Under the pieces are notes generated by a model that was given only the letters and a program-made list of their open reading frames with translations, was not told where the DNA came from and did no database searches. From Candidatus Cloacimonadota bacterium (GTDB lineage: Bacteria > Cloacimonadota > Cloacimonadia > Cloacimonadales > Cloacimonadaceae): a stretch of DNA of 64,000 bases. The DNA lies in the NCBI GenBank assembly GCA_018433885.1, contig JAHDQK010000009.1, positions 1 through 64,000 on the forward strand, written 5' to 3'. Every line of letters begins with the position of its first letter. Position 1 is the first letter of the stretch. Below, one piece after another: positions 1 through 8,085 of this stretch. The position numbers and the translations under genes were made by a program.

Positions 1-5
1 ACCAC

Positions 6-138
6 TGGAATGAGATTGGAAAGAATGCAATTGGTCGCTTGGCCTAACATAGAATGTGAGAAACGAGGACTATAAGATGTTCTCAAATAACCTGAGAAAC
101 AATGAGTTGGAATTTACACCAACATTTGGGACTTAACA
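6..138 (+). repeat. Dispersed repeat, copy 1
   Basis: This segment matches the reverse complement of about 22084-22218 over its whole length with scattered substitutions. Both copies share GATTGGAAA, ATTGGTCGCTTGGCC, GAGAAACGAGGAC, TTCTCAAATAAC and CCAACATTTGG. Both can be read as short peptide pieces (here NEIGKNAIGRLA followed by a stop), so this may be a decayed coding element. The source family is not recognised. Confidence 0.6.
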
Positions 139-296
139 CTTGCTGTCAAGAACTCTTTCAATATTTCTGTCATATCTTTATACATCCCAGTAGAGAGAGC
201 ATGAGGGAGTGCATTATTATTGCCGGAGCGATGATTCAAGGTTTCTATGAGCATAATTGAAGCGAAGCCCAATGGGCGCCACAATTGTAACGGTGG

Positions 297-774
297 TTTC
301 CGAACCTCCGAAAAACTCAAACGTCACATTGACGTGAACGAAAAAAAAGTCCCAACGGGGCGACACCGATCATAGCGAGGGTGCGTAGCGTAGCGGAGCC
401 CCTCGCGGGCGACACAAGGCAATGAGATGGCACGTAGCACAATAAACCTGCAACAACCCATTCCATCCGATACGTCGATACTGATTATATAATTGTTTAA
501 AACATTGATCCCGGATTTTGTGTCGGATGATTCCGAATCCCCGAAAAGTATAGAGCGTAGCATCGGAATGCTACGATACGAAGTACCCGAGTTCCGATCC
601 ACTCCCGTAACGGAGGATTCCGATCCTCCGAAAAATTCAAACGTCAGAATGACGTGAACGTAAAAAAAGCCCCAACGGGGCGACACCTTTTATAGCGAGG
701 GTGCGTAGCGTAGCGAAGCCCCTCGTAGTCAGGTTTAAACAATCCAGAGCCCCTCGCGGGCGACACAAGGCATT
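297..774. repeat. Two copies of a multi-hairpin intergenic repeat
   Basis: The stretches 297-422 and 617-774 are near-identical direct copies. Each has a CCTCCG end, a CGTCA/TGACG hairpin, a short A-tract, a CCCAACGGGGCGACAC block, and a long GCGAGGG...CCCCTCGC inverted repeat around GTGCGTAGCGTAGCG, ending GGGCGACACAAGGCA. The second copy carries about 26 extra bases near 727-752 that repeat the GCCCCTCG edge. Between the copies lie further perfect hairpins: CGTAGCAT/ATGCTACG at 556-575 and CGGAGGAT/ATCCTCCG at 611-630. Short open frames here are low-complexity and follow the hairpins, so I do not call them genes. The whole 1-787 interval holds no credible gene. Confidence 0.75.
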
Positions 775-787
775 TGGGGGCATCTAT

Positions 788-816
788 GCAAAAAAGGGCT
801 CTCTTGCGAGAGCCCT
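788..816 (-). terminator. Intrinsic terminator after the endonuclease I gene
   Basis: AGGGCTCTC (795-803) pairs perfectly with GAGAGCCCT (808-816) around a TTGC loop. Read on the minus strand, the stem is followed by a T-run (A-run at 790-794 on the plus strand). It lies 15 bases past the stop of the gene at 831-1865, the expected place for a factor-independent terminator. Confidence 0.85.
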
Positions 817-830
817 ATGGAAATTTGATA

Positions 831-1865
831 CTATTTAACCAGGAGGATTTTTGTGGTGGCGGATTCCTCGGGAGAGTTCAGGCGGATGAAATAGATTCCA
901 GCAGGGGCTTCATTGCCACTACTGTCTATGCCATTCCATGTGAAGTTTTTGGAGTTGTCCATAAATCTATGGCTGTGAACCAATTGACCTTTAACGTTAT
1001 ATATTCCGGCGATTACATTGTTCGCATCTTTGGCATCGATTGCCACAGTGATCTGATCCCGGAAGGGGTTGGGGTATGCATTATCGATCCTGAGGGCAGG
1101 TACCTGATCTTGGAATGGATCGTCGGTAGAGGTTGGGTTCCAGATTCTATTCACGAATTCCGGGCGATCCACGAAGGGATTGCGGTTGCCTTGAAAGCTG
1201 TGCAGATTGTTGTTGCGGGTTACTTCGGCAGCATCCGGAGGGTCAGCATAGTGCCAAGCGATCATCGTGGACAGCATATTCACGCCACCTTGAGATAGAG
1301 AATCACCGTAGCGGGTATGAAAATACAGGATTGCCCGGGCGGTGTTTCCCCGAAAGTGGGGATTCACTTGAAACACGTTATTCTGCCAGTTATCCCTTCC
1401 TCGATAACTCTGCCACGGAGTGTCGTTGTAATAAACGTCTGAAGCCGCGATGCTGGCGACATTTCCGAAGGGGAGGTTTCCGCGCGAGGAATTCACTTGC
1501 ATGGTAGTGATGAAGAGGTGATGTAGATCTGCCTTTTTTATGCTGGATTCGCTGGAACTGAACCAGCTTTGGGCATAGGTGTGTTCGGTATTGGGGTTAC
1601 TTTGTCCATTATATGAACTGTTGATATTGTAGGTTTCTCCTGTATATACACAGGTTACCTGGCCGCTATTATTGTCCAGATCCTGAAAGAGATAGTCCTT
1701 GGCACCATTGTAGCTGGAATAGCTATTGGTGTCTATCAGATTTCGCAGCGCGTAGAGTAGCTCTGTACCGCTGAGATCCTCTACATTGTCATAATACCCT
1801 GCCCACAAGCTGAAACTTAGGGCAAGGATGAAGAGGGTGAGAACGATTTTTGGTGTGTGTTTCAT
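831..1865 (-). CDS. Secreted endonuclease I family nuclease with sorting domain
   Basis: The 344-residue protein starts with a signal peptide (residues 1-22, ending SLWAG). It continues with an endonuclease I (EndA/NucM, PF04231-type) domain. The family core is visible: NTEHTYAQSW near residues 92-101, DLHHLF near 113-118, SRGNLPFG near 127-134, the RGNTARAILYF helix, and a closing NRNPFVDRPEF segment. This is a metal-dependent His/Asn nuclease that cuts DNA or RNA nonspecifically outside the cell. From about residue 265 a YPNPF...GIYFIRL type IX sorting domain follows, so the enzyme is probably secreted or surface-bound for nucleic-acid scavenging. The start is backed by AAGGA eight bases upstream. 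Transcription ends at the hairpin at 788-816. Family assignment is firm; the substrate is inferred. Confidence 0.9.
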   Translation of the reverse strand: MKHTPKIVLTLFILALSFSLWAGYYDNVEDLSGTELLYALRNLIDTNSYSSYNGAKDYLFQDLDNNSGQVTCVYTGETYNINSSYNGQSNPNTEHTYAQSWFSSSESSIKKADLHHLFITTMQVNSSRGNLPFGNVASIAASDVYYNDTPWQSYRGRDNWQNNVFQVNPHFRGNTARAILYFHTRYGDSLSQGGVNMLSTMIAWHYADPPDAAEVTRNNNLHSFQGNRNPFVDRPEFVNRIWNPTSTDDPFQDQVPALRIDNAYPNPFRDQITVAIDAKDANNVIAGIYNVKGQLVHSHRFMDNSKNFTWNGIDSSGNEAPAGIYFIRLNSPEESATTKILLVK

Positions 1866-1883
1866 GATATATATCCTTGTTGG

Positions 1884-2483
1884 TTATGCATAATTTGGTT
1901 CGGTCACTTTTGGAAAAAACAGTTCTTGTTCCACCAACTGCACCAGAACATGCAGGATCAGAGTGTGGATTTCTTGAACTCTATCGCTGGTTTCAGCTGG
2001 AATGATAATCTTATTTTCCATGGTCTTGCCCAGTTTGCCGCCATCTCCGCCCAGCAGGGCAATAGTTGTGCAATTCATGCTTTGCGCTTGATGGATGGCA
2101 TTGATAACGTTTGGGGAATTCCCGCTGGTGGAAATGCCGATAACCACGTCTCCCGGAATTGCGTAAGCTTGTACACCTCGGGCAAAGACCTGGTCGAAGC
2201 CAAAGTCGTTTGCCACGCAAGTGATGTGGGACGGATCGCTGATGGCGATTGCGGGGAGCGCTTCCCGATCCTGATGGAATCTTCCGGTAAGCTCTTCGGC
2301 AAAATGCATGGCGTCGCACATACTGCCGCCATTTCCAAAGATGATCACTTTTCCCCGGTTGCGGTAACACTCCGCTATGGTTTTGGCGATTTCGGCAATC
2401 TTCCTGATGTTCTGTGCATCTCTGGTAAAGAGATCCAGATATCTTTGTGCGTCAGTGAGGGCATTGAGTATGGTATCTTGCAT
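1884..2483 (-). CDS. gmhA: Phosphoheptose isomerase (sedoheptulose 7-phosphate isomerase)
   Basis: This 199-residue SIS-domain protein matches GmhA in length and motif order. It has FGNGGSMCDAMHFAEEL with the substrate-binding loop, TGRF, PAIAISD, ISTSGNSPNV and a C-terminal EIHTLILHVLVQLVE helix that carries conserved active-site residues in the family. It converts sedoheptulose 7-phosphate to D-glycero-D-manno-heptose 7-phosphate, the first step towards the ADP-heptose of lipopolysaccharide core. The start codon lies one base after the stop of the adenosine deaminase gene, so the two are cotranscribed. The similar SIS protein DiaA is possible but less likely given the heptose-type motifs. 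No other heptose-pathway gene is in the window. Confidence 0.9.
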   Translation of the reverse strand: MQDTILNALTDAQRYLDLFTRDAQNIRKIAEIAKTIAECYRNRGKVIIFGNGGSMCDAMHFAEELTGRFHQDREALPAIAISDPSHITCVANDFGFDQVFARGVQAYAIPGDVVIGISTSGNSPNVINAIHQAQSMNCTTIALLGGDGGKLGKTMENKIIIPAETSDRVQEIHTLILHVLVQLVEQELFFPKVTEPNYA

Positions 2484-2484
2484 T

Positions 2485-3564
2485 TTAAAGGTTTTCCTTC
2501 ACTTTTACCTTGGTCTTTAGTTCCGCTTCCTCTATTTCTTCCAGTTCTTTAAGGGTTTTATTAATCAGGCGCACCCGTTCTTTATAGGGCAGGAAGGCAC
2601 TTTTAAAGCCGTTTAGGATTACATATTTCACTGTGGGGTAATCCAATCCCAATTCGTTGATGGCAAGCATATATTCGTCTGTGACAGTGGTATCGCTGAT
2701 CGTCCGGTTATCCGTATTGATGGTGATTCTCAGTCCATAATCGATATAGAAATCTATGGGATGGCTTTGGATGTTTGCCACTGCCTTGGTGTGGAAATTG
2801 CTTTTAATGCATATTTCCAGCGGAATACGGTGGTCATTTACATAATTTAGCAGGTCGCCATCTTCCACTAGGCGGGTACCGTGACCGATGCGATGGGTTC
2901 CGCAATAGTGGAGTGCTTGGTGGATGGATTCCGGGCCATATGCTTCCCCGGCGTGGATGGTGATATTCAGGTTGTTTTTCAGGGCAAGGTCAAAGGCATC
3001 TTTGTGATCTTTTGCGGGGTGGTTGTACTCGCCTCCTGCAAGGTCGAATCCTATCACACCTTTGTTTTTGAAGGCTATTGCCAGTTCCGCGAGTTTCAAG
3101 GAAGTGTTCGGATCCATGTTGCGGATACCGCAAATGATCACTCCGGTCTGAATGCCAAAATCTCGTTCTCCTTGTTTCAAGCCATCGATCACAGCCTGCG
3201 AGATTTCGGTGAGCTTCAAGCCTTTATGGGTGTGAAGGATCGGAGAATAGCGAACCTCCATGTAGCGCACATTTTCGTTCGCGGCATCTTCGGCAAGTTC
3301 ATACGCCGCCCGCTTCAGCCCCTCTTTGCTCTGTAATACCAGATTCACGATGTCGAAGCCTCGCAGATAGTCGTTCAGGCTAACGGTGTGTTCGCCGCAG
3401 ACGATCAGTTTATGCAGTTCCTTCTCGTCCATAGTGGGCAATTTTATATTCTGACTCTTTGCCAGGTCGATGATAGTAGGGATGCGAACGCTGCCGTCCA
3501 AATGCACATGCAGATCTGTCTTAGGCAGCTTCTGGATAAATTCTCGTGTCATCTTAATTTTCAT
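2485..3564 (-). CDS. add: Adenosine deaminase
   Basis: Metal-dependent amidohydrolase of the adenosine deaminase family, about 359 residues. Visible motifs are the zinc-binding TDLHVHLDGS near the N-terminus, a GGEYNHP segment, the catalytic HAGEA, HRIGHGTRL, ICIKSNFHT, and the INTDNRTISDT loop with its metal-binding Asp. It deaminates adenosine or deoxyadenosine to inosine in purine salvage. I place the start at the internal ATG at 3564 because AGAGGA lies five bases before it; an upstream ATG at 3585 would add seven residues, MVKKEEI, that encode that ribosome-binding site. It is the first gene of the add-gmhA unit. The charged C-terminal tail is unusual but harmless. Aminodeoxyfutalosine deaminase is a less likely alternative. 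Confidence 0.88.
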   Translation of the reverse strand: MKIKMTREFIQKLPKTDLHVHLDGSVRIPTIIDLAKSQNIKLPTMDEKELHKLIVCGEHTVSLNDYLRGFDIVNLVLQSKEGLKRAAYELAEDAANENVRYMEVRYSPILHTHKGLKLTEISQAVIDGLKQGERDFGIQTGVIICGIRNMDPNTSLKLAELAIAFKNKGVIGFDLAGGEYNHPAKDHKDAFDLALKNNLNITIHAGEAYGPESIHQALHYCGTHRIGHGTRLVEDGDLLNYVNDHRIPLEICIKSNFHTKAVANIQSHPIDFYIDYGLRITINTDNRTISDTTVTDEYMLAINELGLDYPTVKYVILNGFKSAFLPYKERVRLINKTLKELEEIEEAELKTKVKVKENL

Positions 3565-3930
3565 GATTTCCTCTTTCTTAACCATGCAAGATATTGCAGA
3601 TGGGCTTATGTGTCAAATCTTTTCTTGAGTTAAAGGTTATTCTGAGATGGTTACATCCTTTGATTCTTAGCTTGAGTGGGTAGCGGAGCGTTCAGATTCA
3701 GACATGTGGAGATGCGGCGTCCAGCCATTTTAAAAAATAATACTTTAGGATGAGGTGTCTGGGTTACGAGTGGCTTCGCTATGGGTTGTGTCGGCTTTAG
3801 GGGACTTTCTATCGCCGCTACTTCCAAAATTCCCGTTGTTCTTGGCGATCCTTTTATTGGATTCGTCTAAAAAAAGAAGGGGCTGTCCCGGCGTGGGGCA
3901 GCCCTTTATGCAATACAACTGTGGGTTATT
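3565..3930. other. Intergenic gap with one terminator
   Basis: About 366 bases lie between add and the MutL block. I see only the terminator at 3866-3907. The rest has no convincing open frame, repeat or structured RNA. The promoter for the add-gmhA unit (minus strand) should lie in 3565-3800, but no strong -35/-10 pair stands out. Confidence 0.5.
3866..3907 (-). terminator. Intrinsic terminator of the GlmL/MutL operon
   Basis: GGGCTGTCCC and GGGGCAGCCC form a ten-pair stem (one G-T pair) around GGCGT at roughly 3879-3904. On the minus strand it is followed by TTCTTTTTTTAG. It lies about 25 bases beyond the stop of the gene at 3931-5061 and closes the minus-strand transcript. Confidence 0.88.
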
Positions 3931-5061
3931 TTAGGATTCGATTACTTCCACATTGGCGCGGGGGATGCGGATGCGGGTGCCATCGTCGAATTCCGCTTCC
4001 AGAATACGCACGAGGGTTTCGGATTCCACTTTGGTAAGCTCTTCAGGCAAGGCAGTAACTTTGGCGATTGTACCAAAATGCGGTTGACGAATAATGCGGA
4101 TTAGGGTACCAATCTCCAAGATAGGCATGGAGGCTTCTTTGCTGACCAATTCATCTTCGGTGAAATCCAGAGGGATGATGATTTCCGGGCGAATAACTCC
4201 GGCGCGGATTTGGGTGTGGCCATGAACCGAAGCTTTGTGTCCGCTATACTGTTTGAGCAGATCAAAGGTCTTTTTTGCCATGGTAATTTTTCCAAAACCT
4301 TCGGTACACACGATGGTGAGGCCGATGTTTTCGTGTCCGGTGATGGCAACTCCGATATCGTAACCAAGCAGTTTTTTGATATCCTGATCGTCGATACCGC
4401 CGGTGATGATCGCTTTCACGCCGTGTTTCCGGGCAATTTCTATTACGTGGAAGGGTACGAAGCTGCCGGCTATGATGATTTTACCTTTGCAGGAATCGTT
4501 GATTTTGCCCGCGTCAATCTCGTCGTCCGGAGTTTCTGCCAACAACATCAGCTCGCCTGTAGTTTCGTCTCCGATACCGAAGATACCCTGGATATATGCG
4601 CTTTTGTTTTCTATTACAACGCCTTCATCCGGGATAACGTCGGTAATGATTCCATCCAAGAATGCGCGAACTTGGACGGGGATTCTGGGCTCACGCAGGA
4701 GCACTTGGCCGGTAACGGCTGAGATGCTTTCCACTTCACCATCCACAGGTGAGCGCACTTCGCTCTTAAATATTCCCAGCCCGAAGAGACCGGAGTTTTC
4801 GGCAAGAATGGATTGTTTGGTGATCTGATCACCGGGTTTTATTTTAATGTATTTCTCTAATTGAGCAGGGGTAACGCCAAGTTTGTTGGCAAGGTTGAAA
4901 GGTACCACTTTTCCCGGAAGGAGGGTTTCGGCTACCACGTCCTCGGCTTTCACCTTGGTACCTTTGGTTACCAGCACTTTGCCTTTCAGGGGAAGAATGC
5001 GCTCTTTGCGCACGATCATGCTATCGGTGACGGTTAATCCGGCAGAATATGCTTGTCCCAT
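3931..5061 (-). CDS. Conserved protein of unknown function linked to GlmL/MutL
   Basis: I do not recognise a named family for this 376-residue soluble protein. The N-terminal 75 residues are rich in beta-turns and contain KPGDQI. Next comes a biotinyl/lipoyl-like hairpin, KSEVRSPVDGEVESISAVTG (about residues 99-118). A middle part with alternating beta strands and helices follows: GKIIIAGSFVPFHVIEIARKHG, then AIITGGID. The C-terminus has two KOW-like small barrels (EIGTLIRIIRQPHFGTIAKV and ILEAEFDDGTRIRIPRANVEV). There is no signal peptide. AGGAGG six bases before the ATG fixes the start and overlaps the stop of the mutL gene, so translation is coupled. The barrel-sandwich segment and the operon suggest a role with a cofactor-dependent mutase or its reactivation, but that is only inference. 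Confidence 0.75.
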   Translation of the reverse strand: MGQAYSAGLTVTDSMIVRKERILPLKGKVLVTKGTKVKAEDVVAETLLPGKVVPFNLANKLGVTPAQLEKYIKIKPGDQITKQSILAENSGLFGLGIFKSEVRSPVDGEVESISAVTGQVLLREPRIPVQVRAFLDGIITDVIPDEGVVIENKSAYIQGIFGIGDETTGELMLLAETPDDEIDAGKINDSCKGKIIIAGSFVPFHVIEIARKHGVKAIITGGIDDQDIKKLLGYDIGVAITGHENIGLTIVCTEGFGKITMAKKTFDLLKQYSGHKASVHGHTQIRAGVIRPEIIIPLDFTEDELVSKEASMPILEIGTLIRIIRQPHFGTIAKVTALPEELTKVESETLVRILEAEFDDGTRIRIPRANVEVIES

Positions 5062-5070
5062 TGTTTCCTC

Positions 5071-6933
5071 CTATACCAAGATATCTTCGGGGTAGGCTTT
5101 CAGTTCACGCATCCATTTTTTCAAGTATTTGATGCGTTCGCTCTTTTCAGTGGGCAGCGTGAAGGGTTGACGTCCGCGAGTATCGAGTACTATGCCGACT
5201 TGGCCGCCGTGAAGCTCTACGGAGAGTTCCTTCGCTTTGCTGGAATCCAAGATAAGTCCCGGAGCTGCTTTGAGAATAGCTTTTGCCACTTTTCCTGCTT
5301 CGCAGGGGATCAAGCGTACTTCGCCAAAGGGGATGTTTTCTTCAAAAACGGTGCCATCAGGTAGCTCCAGTTTGGCATACAAAGCGGGTTTGCCATATTT
5401 GCCTCTGCCTACCGGCGCTACGCAGGAGCCAAGATATACCATACAGTCCTTACGGAATACCTCGGTGGCTGCCTTAGGGCTGATCTCGGAGAGCACTCCC
5501 AGGTGCGGCATCATGAAGATGCTATCCACCGCCAGACGGGTCACTCCCTCGGGCAGGAAGGCATCGATGAGCATCATCACGGTTTGGAACCTTCTGGGGG
5601 CGTGGGAGAGCACACCACCGGAACCTACAAGGAGGTCAAGGCTCATCAGGTTTACGATGGAAGCGCCGGAAGTGGATTGGCTGAAAGCTTCCGAGATATC
5701 GCGCTGACGCTGCATACCCTTCAGGCTGCTGGCAAATTCTTTGTGTTGTTCAAATGCAAGGCGCAGGGCTTCTTTGGCTATCGCTTGCTCCAGCACCAGT
5801 TCTTCCAGCAGGGAGGGGATGGTGGTGGGGCGGATCATTTTGTTTTTGATCATGTTGCGTAGTTCACTTTCGTTGATGTCGAAAGGAACCCAGCGCATGA
5901 TATTGGCGAGACCGCTGGATGCCAAAACGTTGGAAATGCTATAGCTCATTCCCAAGTTTGCGCTCACGGTGCGGTTGAATACATAATCTTCGGTGAATAC
6001 GCTGAAGACGTCTGTAGTAGCGCCTCCGATATCCACGCCCACCACTTCGATCTTTTCATCTTTGGCGATGGTTTGCATGATGTTTCCCACGGCCGCGGGA
6101 GTAGGCATGATCGGCACTCTATGGTGGTCTGGCCCTTGAGTCCATTCCATCAGTTTGTTGTATCCGGGGGCTTGTTGCATCACGTGTTCCATAAAGATGT
6201 CGTGTATTTTATCCCGGGCGGGTCCCAGATTTTCGGTTTCCAGTTTGGGGCGCAGGTTGTCGGTAACGATCAGGTCAACTTTGGATGCCAGGGTTTTCTT
6301 GATCTCATCAACTGCCTGGTTGTTTCCGGCATAGATCACGGGGAGTTTGTAGGATGAACCTAACCGGGGTTTGGGGTCTGCCCCGGAGACCAGTTCTGCC
6401 ATCTCAACCACGTGCTTGATGGTGCCGCCGTCTTCTCCACCAGCCATGAGAATCATATCCGGACGCAGATGACGGATGCGTTCGATCTTCTCGTGGTTCA
6501 TACGTTTATCGTTGCTGGCGATCAGGTCCATCACAATGGCTCCCGCACCCAGGGCAGCACGTTCGGCACTTTCGCCGGTCATCGAAGCCACCACACCGGT
6601 AACCATCATTTGTAAGCCACCACCGGCAGAAGAGGTAGAAACATAGGCATCTACTCCCACATCGCCTTTGCGGGGGATGATAAATTCACCATTTTCCATG
6701 AATTTGATATTGGGGTTGTTGTACTTCAGGCGTGCCAGTTCTTCCAATTCTTGAGTGGAGTTGATCACCCCTTTGGTTACATCGTTCAGGGGGGCTTCCA
6801 CAGTTGTGGGAGCTTCACCACGGATGGTCTGGCGGTATTCACCGTCAACATATTCGATCAAGATCGCCTTGGTAGTGGTGCTGCCACAGTCTGTGGCAAC
6901 GATACGGGTAAGGCGTTTTTCATCGTATTGCAT
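5071..6933 (-). CDS. GlmL/MutL family ATPase-like protein (glutamate mutase L)
   Basis: A 620-residue ASKHA-fold protein of the MutL/GlmL family (PF13941-type). The N-terminal VATDCGSTTTKAILIEY is the actin-like phosphate-1 loop. MVTGVVASMTGESAERAALG, ILMAGGEDGGT and VVGVDIGGATTDVFSV are the other nucleotide-binding segments. Members sit beside adenosylcobalamin-dependent mutases (glutamate mutase, ornithine aminomutase) and are thought to act as chaperones or reactivases. This is unrelated to the DNA mismatch protein of the same name. No mutase subunit is nearby; instead the gene lies between two uncharacterised genes. GGAGG five bases before the ATG supports the start. The protein is cytoplasmic. 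The family call is firm and the role is inferred from the family. Confidence 0.88.
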   Translation of the reverse strand: MQYDEKRLTRIVATDCGSTTTKAILIEYVDGEYRQTIRGEAPTTVEAPLNDVTKGVINSTQELEELARLKYNNPNIKFMENGEFIIPRKGDVGVDAYVSTSSAGGGLQMMVTGVVASMTGESAERAALGAGAIVMDLIASNDKRMNHEKIERIRHLRPDMILMAGGEDGGTIKHVVEMAELVSGADPKPRLGSSYKLPVIYAGNNQAVDEIKKTLASKVDLIVTDNLRPKLETENLGPARDKIHDIFMEHVMQQAPGYNKLMEWTQGPDHHRVPIMPTPAAVGNIMQTIAKDEKIEVVGVDIGGATTDVFSVFTEDYVFNRTVSANLGMSYSISNVLASSGLANIMRWVPFDINESELRNMIKNKMIRPTTIPSLLEELVLEQAIAKEALRLAFEQHKEFASSLKGMQRQRDISEAFSQSTSGASIVNLMSLDLLVGSGGVLSHAPRRFQTVMMLIDAFLPEGVTRLAVDSIFMMPHLGVLSEISPKAATEVFRKDCMVYLGSCVAPVGRGKYGKPALYAKLELPDGTVFEENIPFGEVRLIPCEAGKVAKAILKAAPGLILDSSKAKELSVELHGGQVGIVLDTRGRQPFTLPTEKSERIKYLKKWMRELKAYPEDILV

Positions 6934-6948
6934 ATATCCTCCGCTTAT

Positions 6949-7347
6949 TCAGCTTTTATGTTTGTTCTTAAAAATCTTGGAAACCAGGTTTTTAACCTGC
7001 TGTTTGCGGCGTTTGCCGCGGAGCTTGGCTTCGGCTCGCCGTTCCCGGTTCAGCTCTTCATCCAACTCGTCGATGCGCTTCACCAATTGCCGGATGTGTT
7101 TGTCTTCCCGAATCATCAGTGCGAATCGCTGGTATTTTCTGCTATCGAAAATAATCTCCGCAAAGGGCAGGGCAAAATACATCGCCTGACTCCCGATGCT
7201 ATGCAGGGGATGCAAGGATTCTATCAAGAGGATCCCCGCCGGAGCAAGTTGTCTGCTGGCGATAAACCGAGCCACTTTGTCGATCATCTCGAAAGCTTCT
7301 TCGTCCGAAATTGAGGAGATGTATTCCTGATATTCGTGTTTTTTCAT
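6949..7347 (-). CDS. Small conserved protein upstream of GlmL/MutL, function unknown
   Basis: A 132-residue protein of unrecognised function. The N-terminal two thirds are predicted helical, with a hydrophobic stretch RQLAPAGILLIESLHPLHSIGSQAMYFALPF (quoted as two parts: RQLAPAGILLIESLHP and LHSIGSQAMYFALPF). The C-terminal 50 residues form a highly charged, probably coiled segment rich in Arg, Lys and Glu (IDELDEELNRERRAEAKLRGKRRKQ, beginning IDELDEEL). It may be a membrane-associated adaptor. Its stop lies 15 bases before mutL and its start three bases after the comFC stop, so it belongs to the same minus-strand run. The ribosome-binding site is weak. No catalytic motif was seen. Confidence 0.7.
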   Translation of the reverse strand: MKKHEYQEYISSISDEEAFEMIDKVARFIASRQLAPAGILLIESLHPLHSIGSQAMYFALPFAEIIFDSRKYQRFALMIREDKHIRQLVKRIDELDEELNRERRAEAKLRGKRRKQQVKNLVSKIFKNKHKS

Positions 7348-7350
7348 AAT

Positions 7351-8085
7351 CTAAGCCCGGGTGGCGGTGTAACCTGCCACTTTGTCAGCTCCTGCTTCAT
7401 AAAGTGCCCGGCTGACTTCGTTCAGGGTGCTTCCGGTGGTAAACACATCGTCCACCAGAATTACACATTTGCCTTTCACAGCGGATTTATCTTTCACGCG
7501 GAATGCTCCGCTCAGGTTGCTGAGACGGGCCTTACGTTCCAGCGTGGTCTGACTTCTCGTATAGCGTTTTCGCTGAACGCAATCCAGGTAGCTTTTACCC
7601 AAATCCCGGGCGAGTTTTTGGGCGATTATCGCGCTTTGGTTGTAGCCCCGCTCCCGCTTACGTACCGGGTGCAAGGGGACTGGCACCACCAGCGAGTATG
7701 CGTCAAATGCAGAGTAATCTTTGGCATAATCTGCCATTTTTGTGCCCAGATATGTGCCCAAAGTAGCCATACCGCGGTATTTTAGGGCATGAATCAGATC
7801 CGGCATCGGTGCCCGATAATCCATCGCGCTACGGCAAAAATCGAAACAGTAATCCATATCCCGGCAGTGTTTGCAAGATCCGTCATCCATCCGTGATCCG
7901 CATTTTGGGCATTCTCCATGGGCGCTTCTTACCCGGGAATCGCAATCCTGGCATAGATACCGGTCACCCTCGGCAAGCTTTTGATTGCACGATACACACG
8001 CTGGGGGAATCATCAGATCAAGCACGGCCAGCGACAAAACACTCAATTGCTTCAAAAATCCTGGTTCCATCCTGGCTGCAGACAC
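7351..8085 (-). CDS. comFC: ComF family phosphoribosyltransferase-like protein
   Basis: The protein has a zinc-ribbon N-terminus with four Cys pairs (CVSCNQ, CQDC, CPKCG, CKHC) followed by a type I phosphoribosyltransferase fold. The PRPP loop ILVDDVFTTGSTL lies near the C-terminus and the family signature VPVPLHPVRKRERGYNQS is in the middle. Homologues assist DNA uptake during natural transformation in Bacillus and Helicobacter; their enzymatic activity is not settled. The start is uncertain. The longest frame overlaps purQ by 68 bases; the ATG at 8070 (MEPGFLKQ) and the ATG at 8013 (MIPPACVSC) are alternatives. I prefer one of the longer forms because VLDLMIPPACVSC resembles the usual ComF N-terminus. 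A comEC gene lies nearby. Confidence 0.85.
   Translation of the reverse strand: MSAARMEPGFLKQLSVLSLAVLDLMIPPACVSCNQKLAEGDRYLCQDCDSRVRSAHGECPKCGSRMDDGSCKHCRDMDYCFDFCRSAMDYRAPMPDLIHALKYRGMATLGTYLGTKMADYAKDYSAFDAYSLVVPVPLHPVRKRERGYNQSAIIAQKLARDLGKSYLDCVQRKRYTRSQTTLERKARLSNLSGAFRVKDKSAVKGKCVILVDDVFTTGSTLNEVSRALYEAGADKVAGYTATRA

Noticed and set aside
114-686. Two minus-strand open frames in the left repeat region
   Set aside because: They run through hairpin repeats and have no ribosome-binding site or recognisable domain; best explained by repeats.
1857-2552. Plus-strand open frame of 231 residues
   Set aside because: Antisense to gmhA, whose motifs are complete.
5071-6933. DNA mismatch repair protein MutL
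   Set aside because: The sequence has the actin-like DCGSTTTK motif of GlmL-type MutL and none of the GHKL ATPase motifs of the repair protein.
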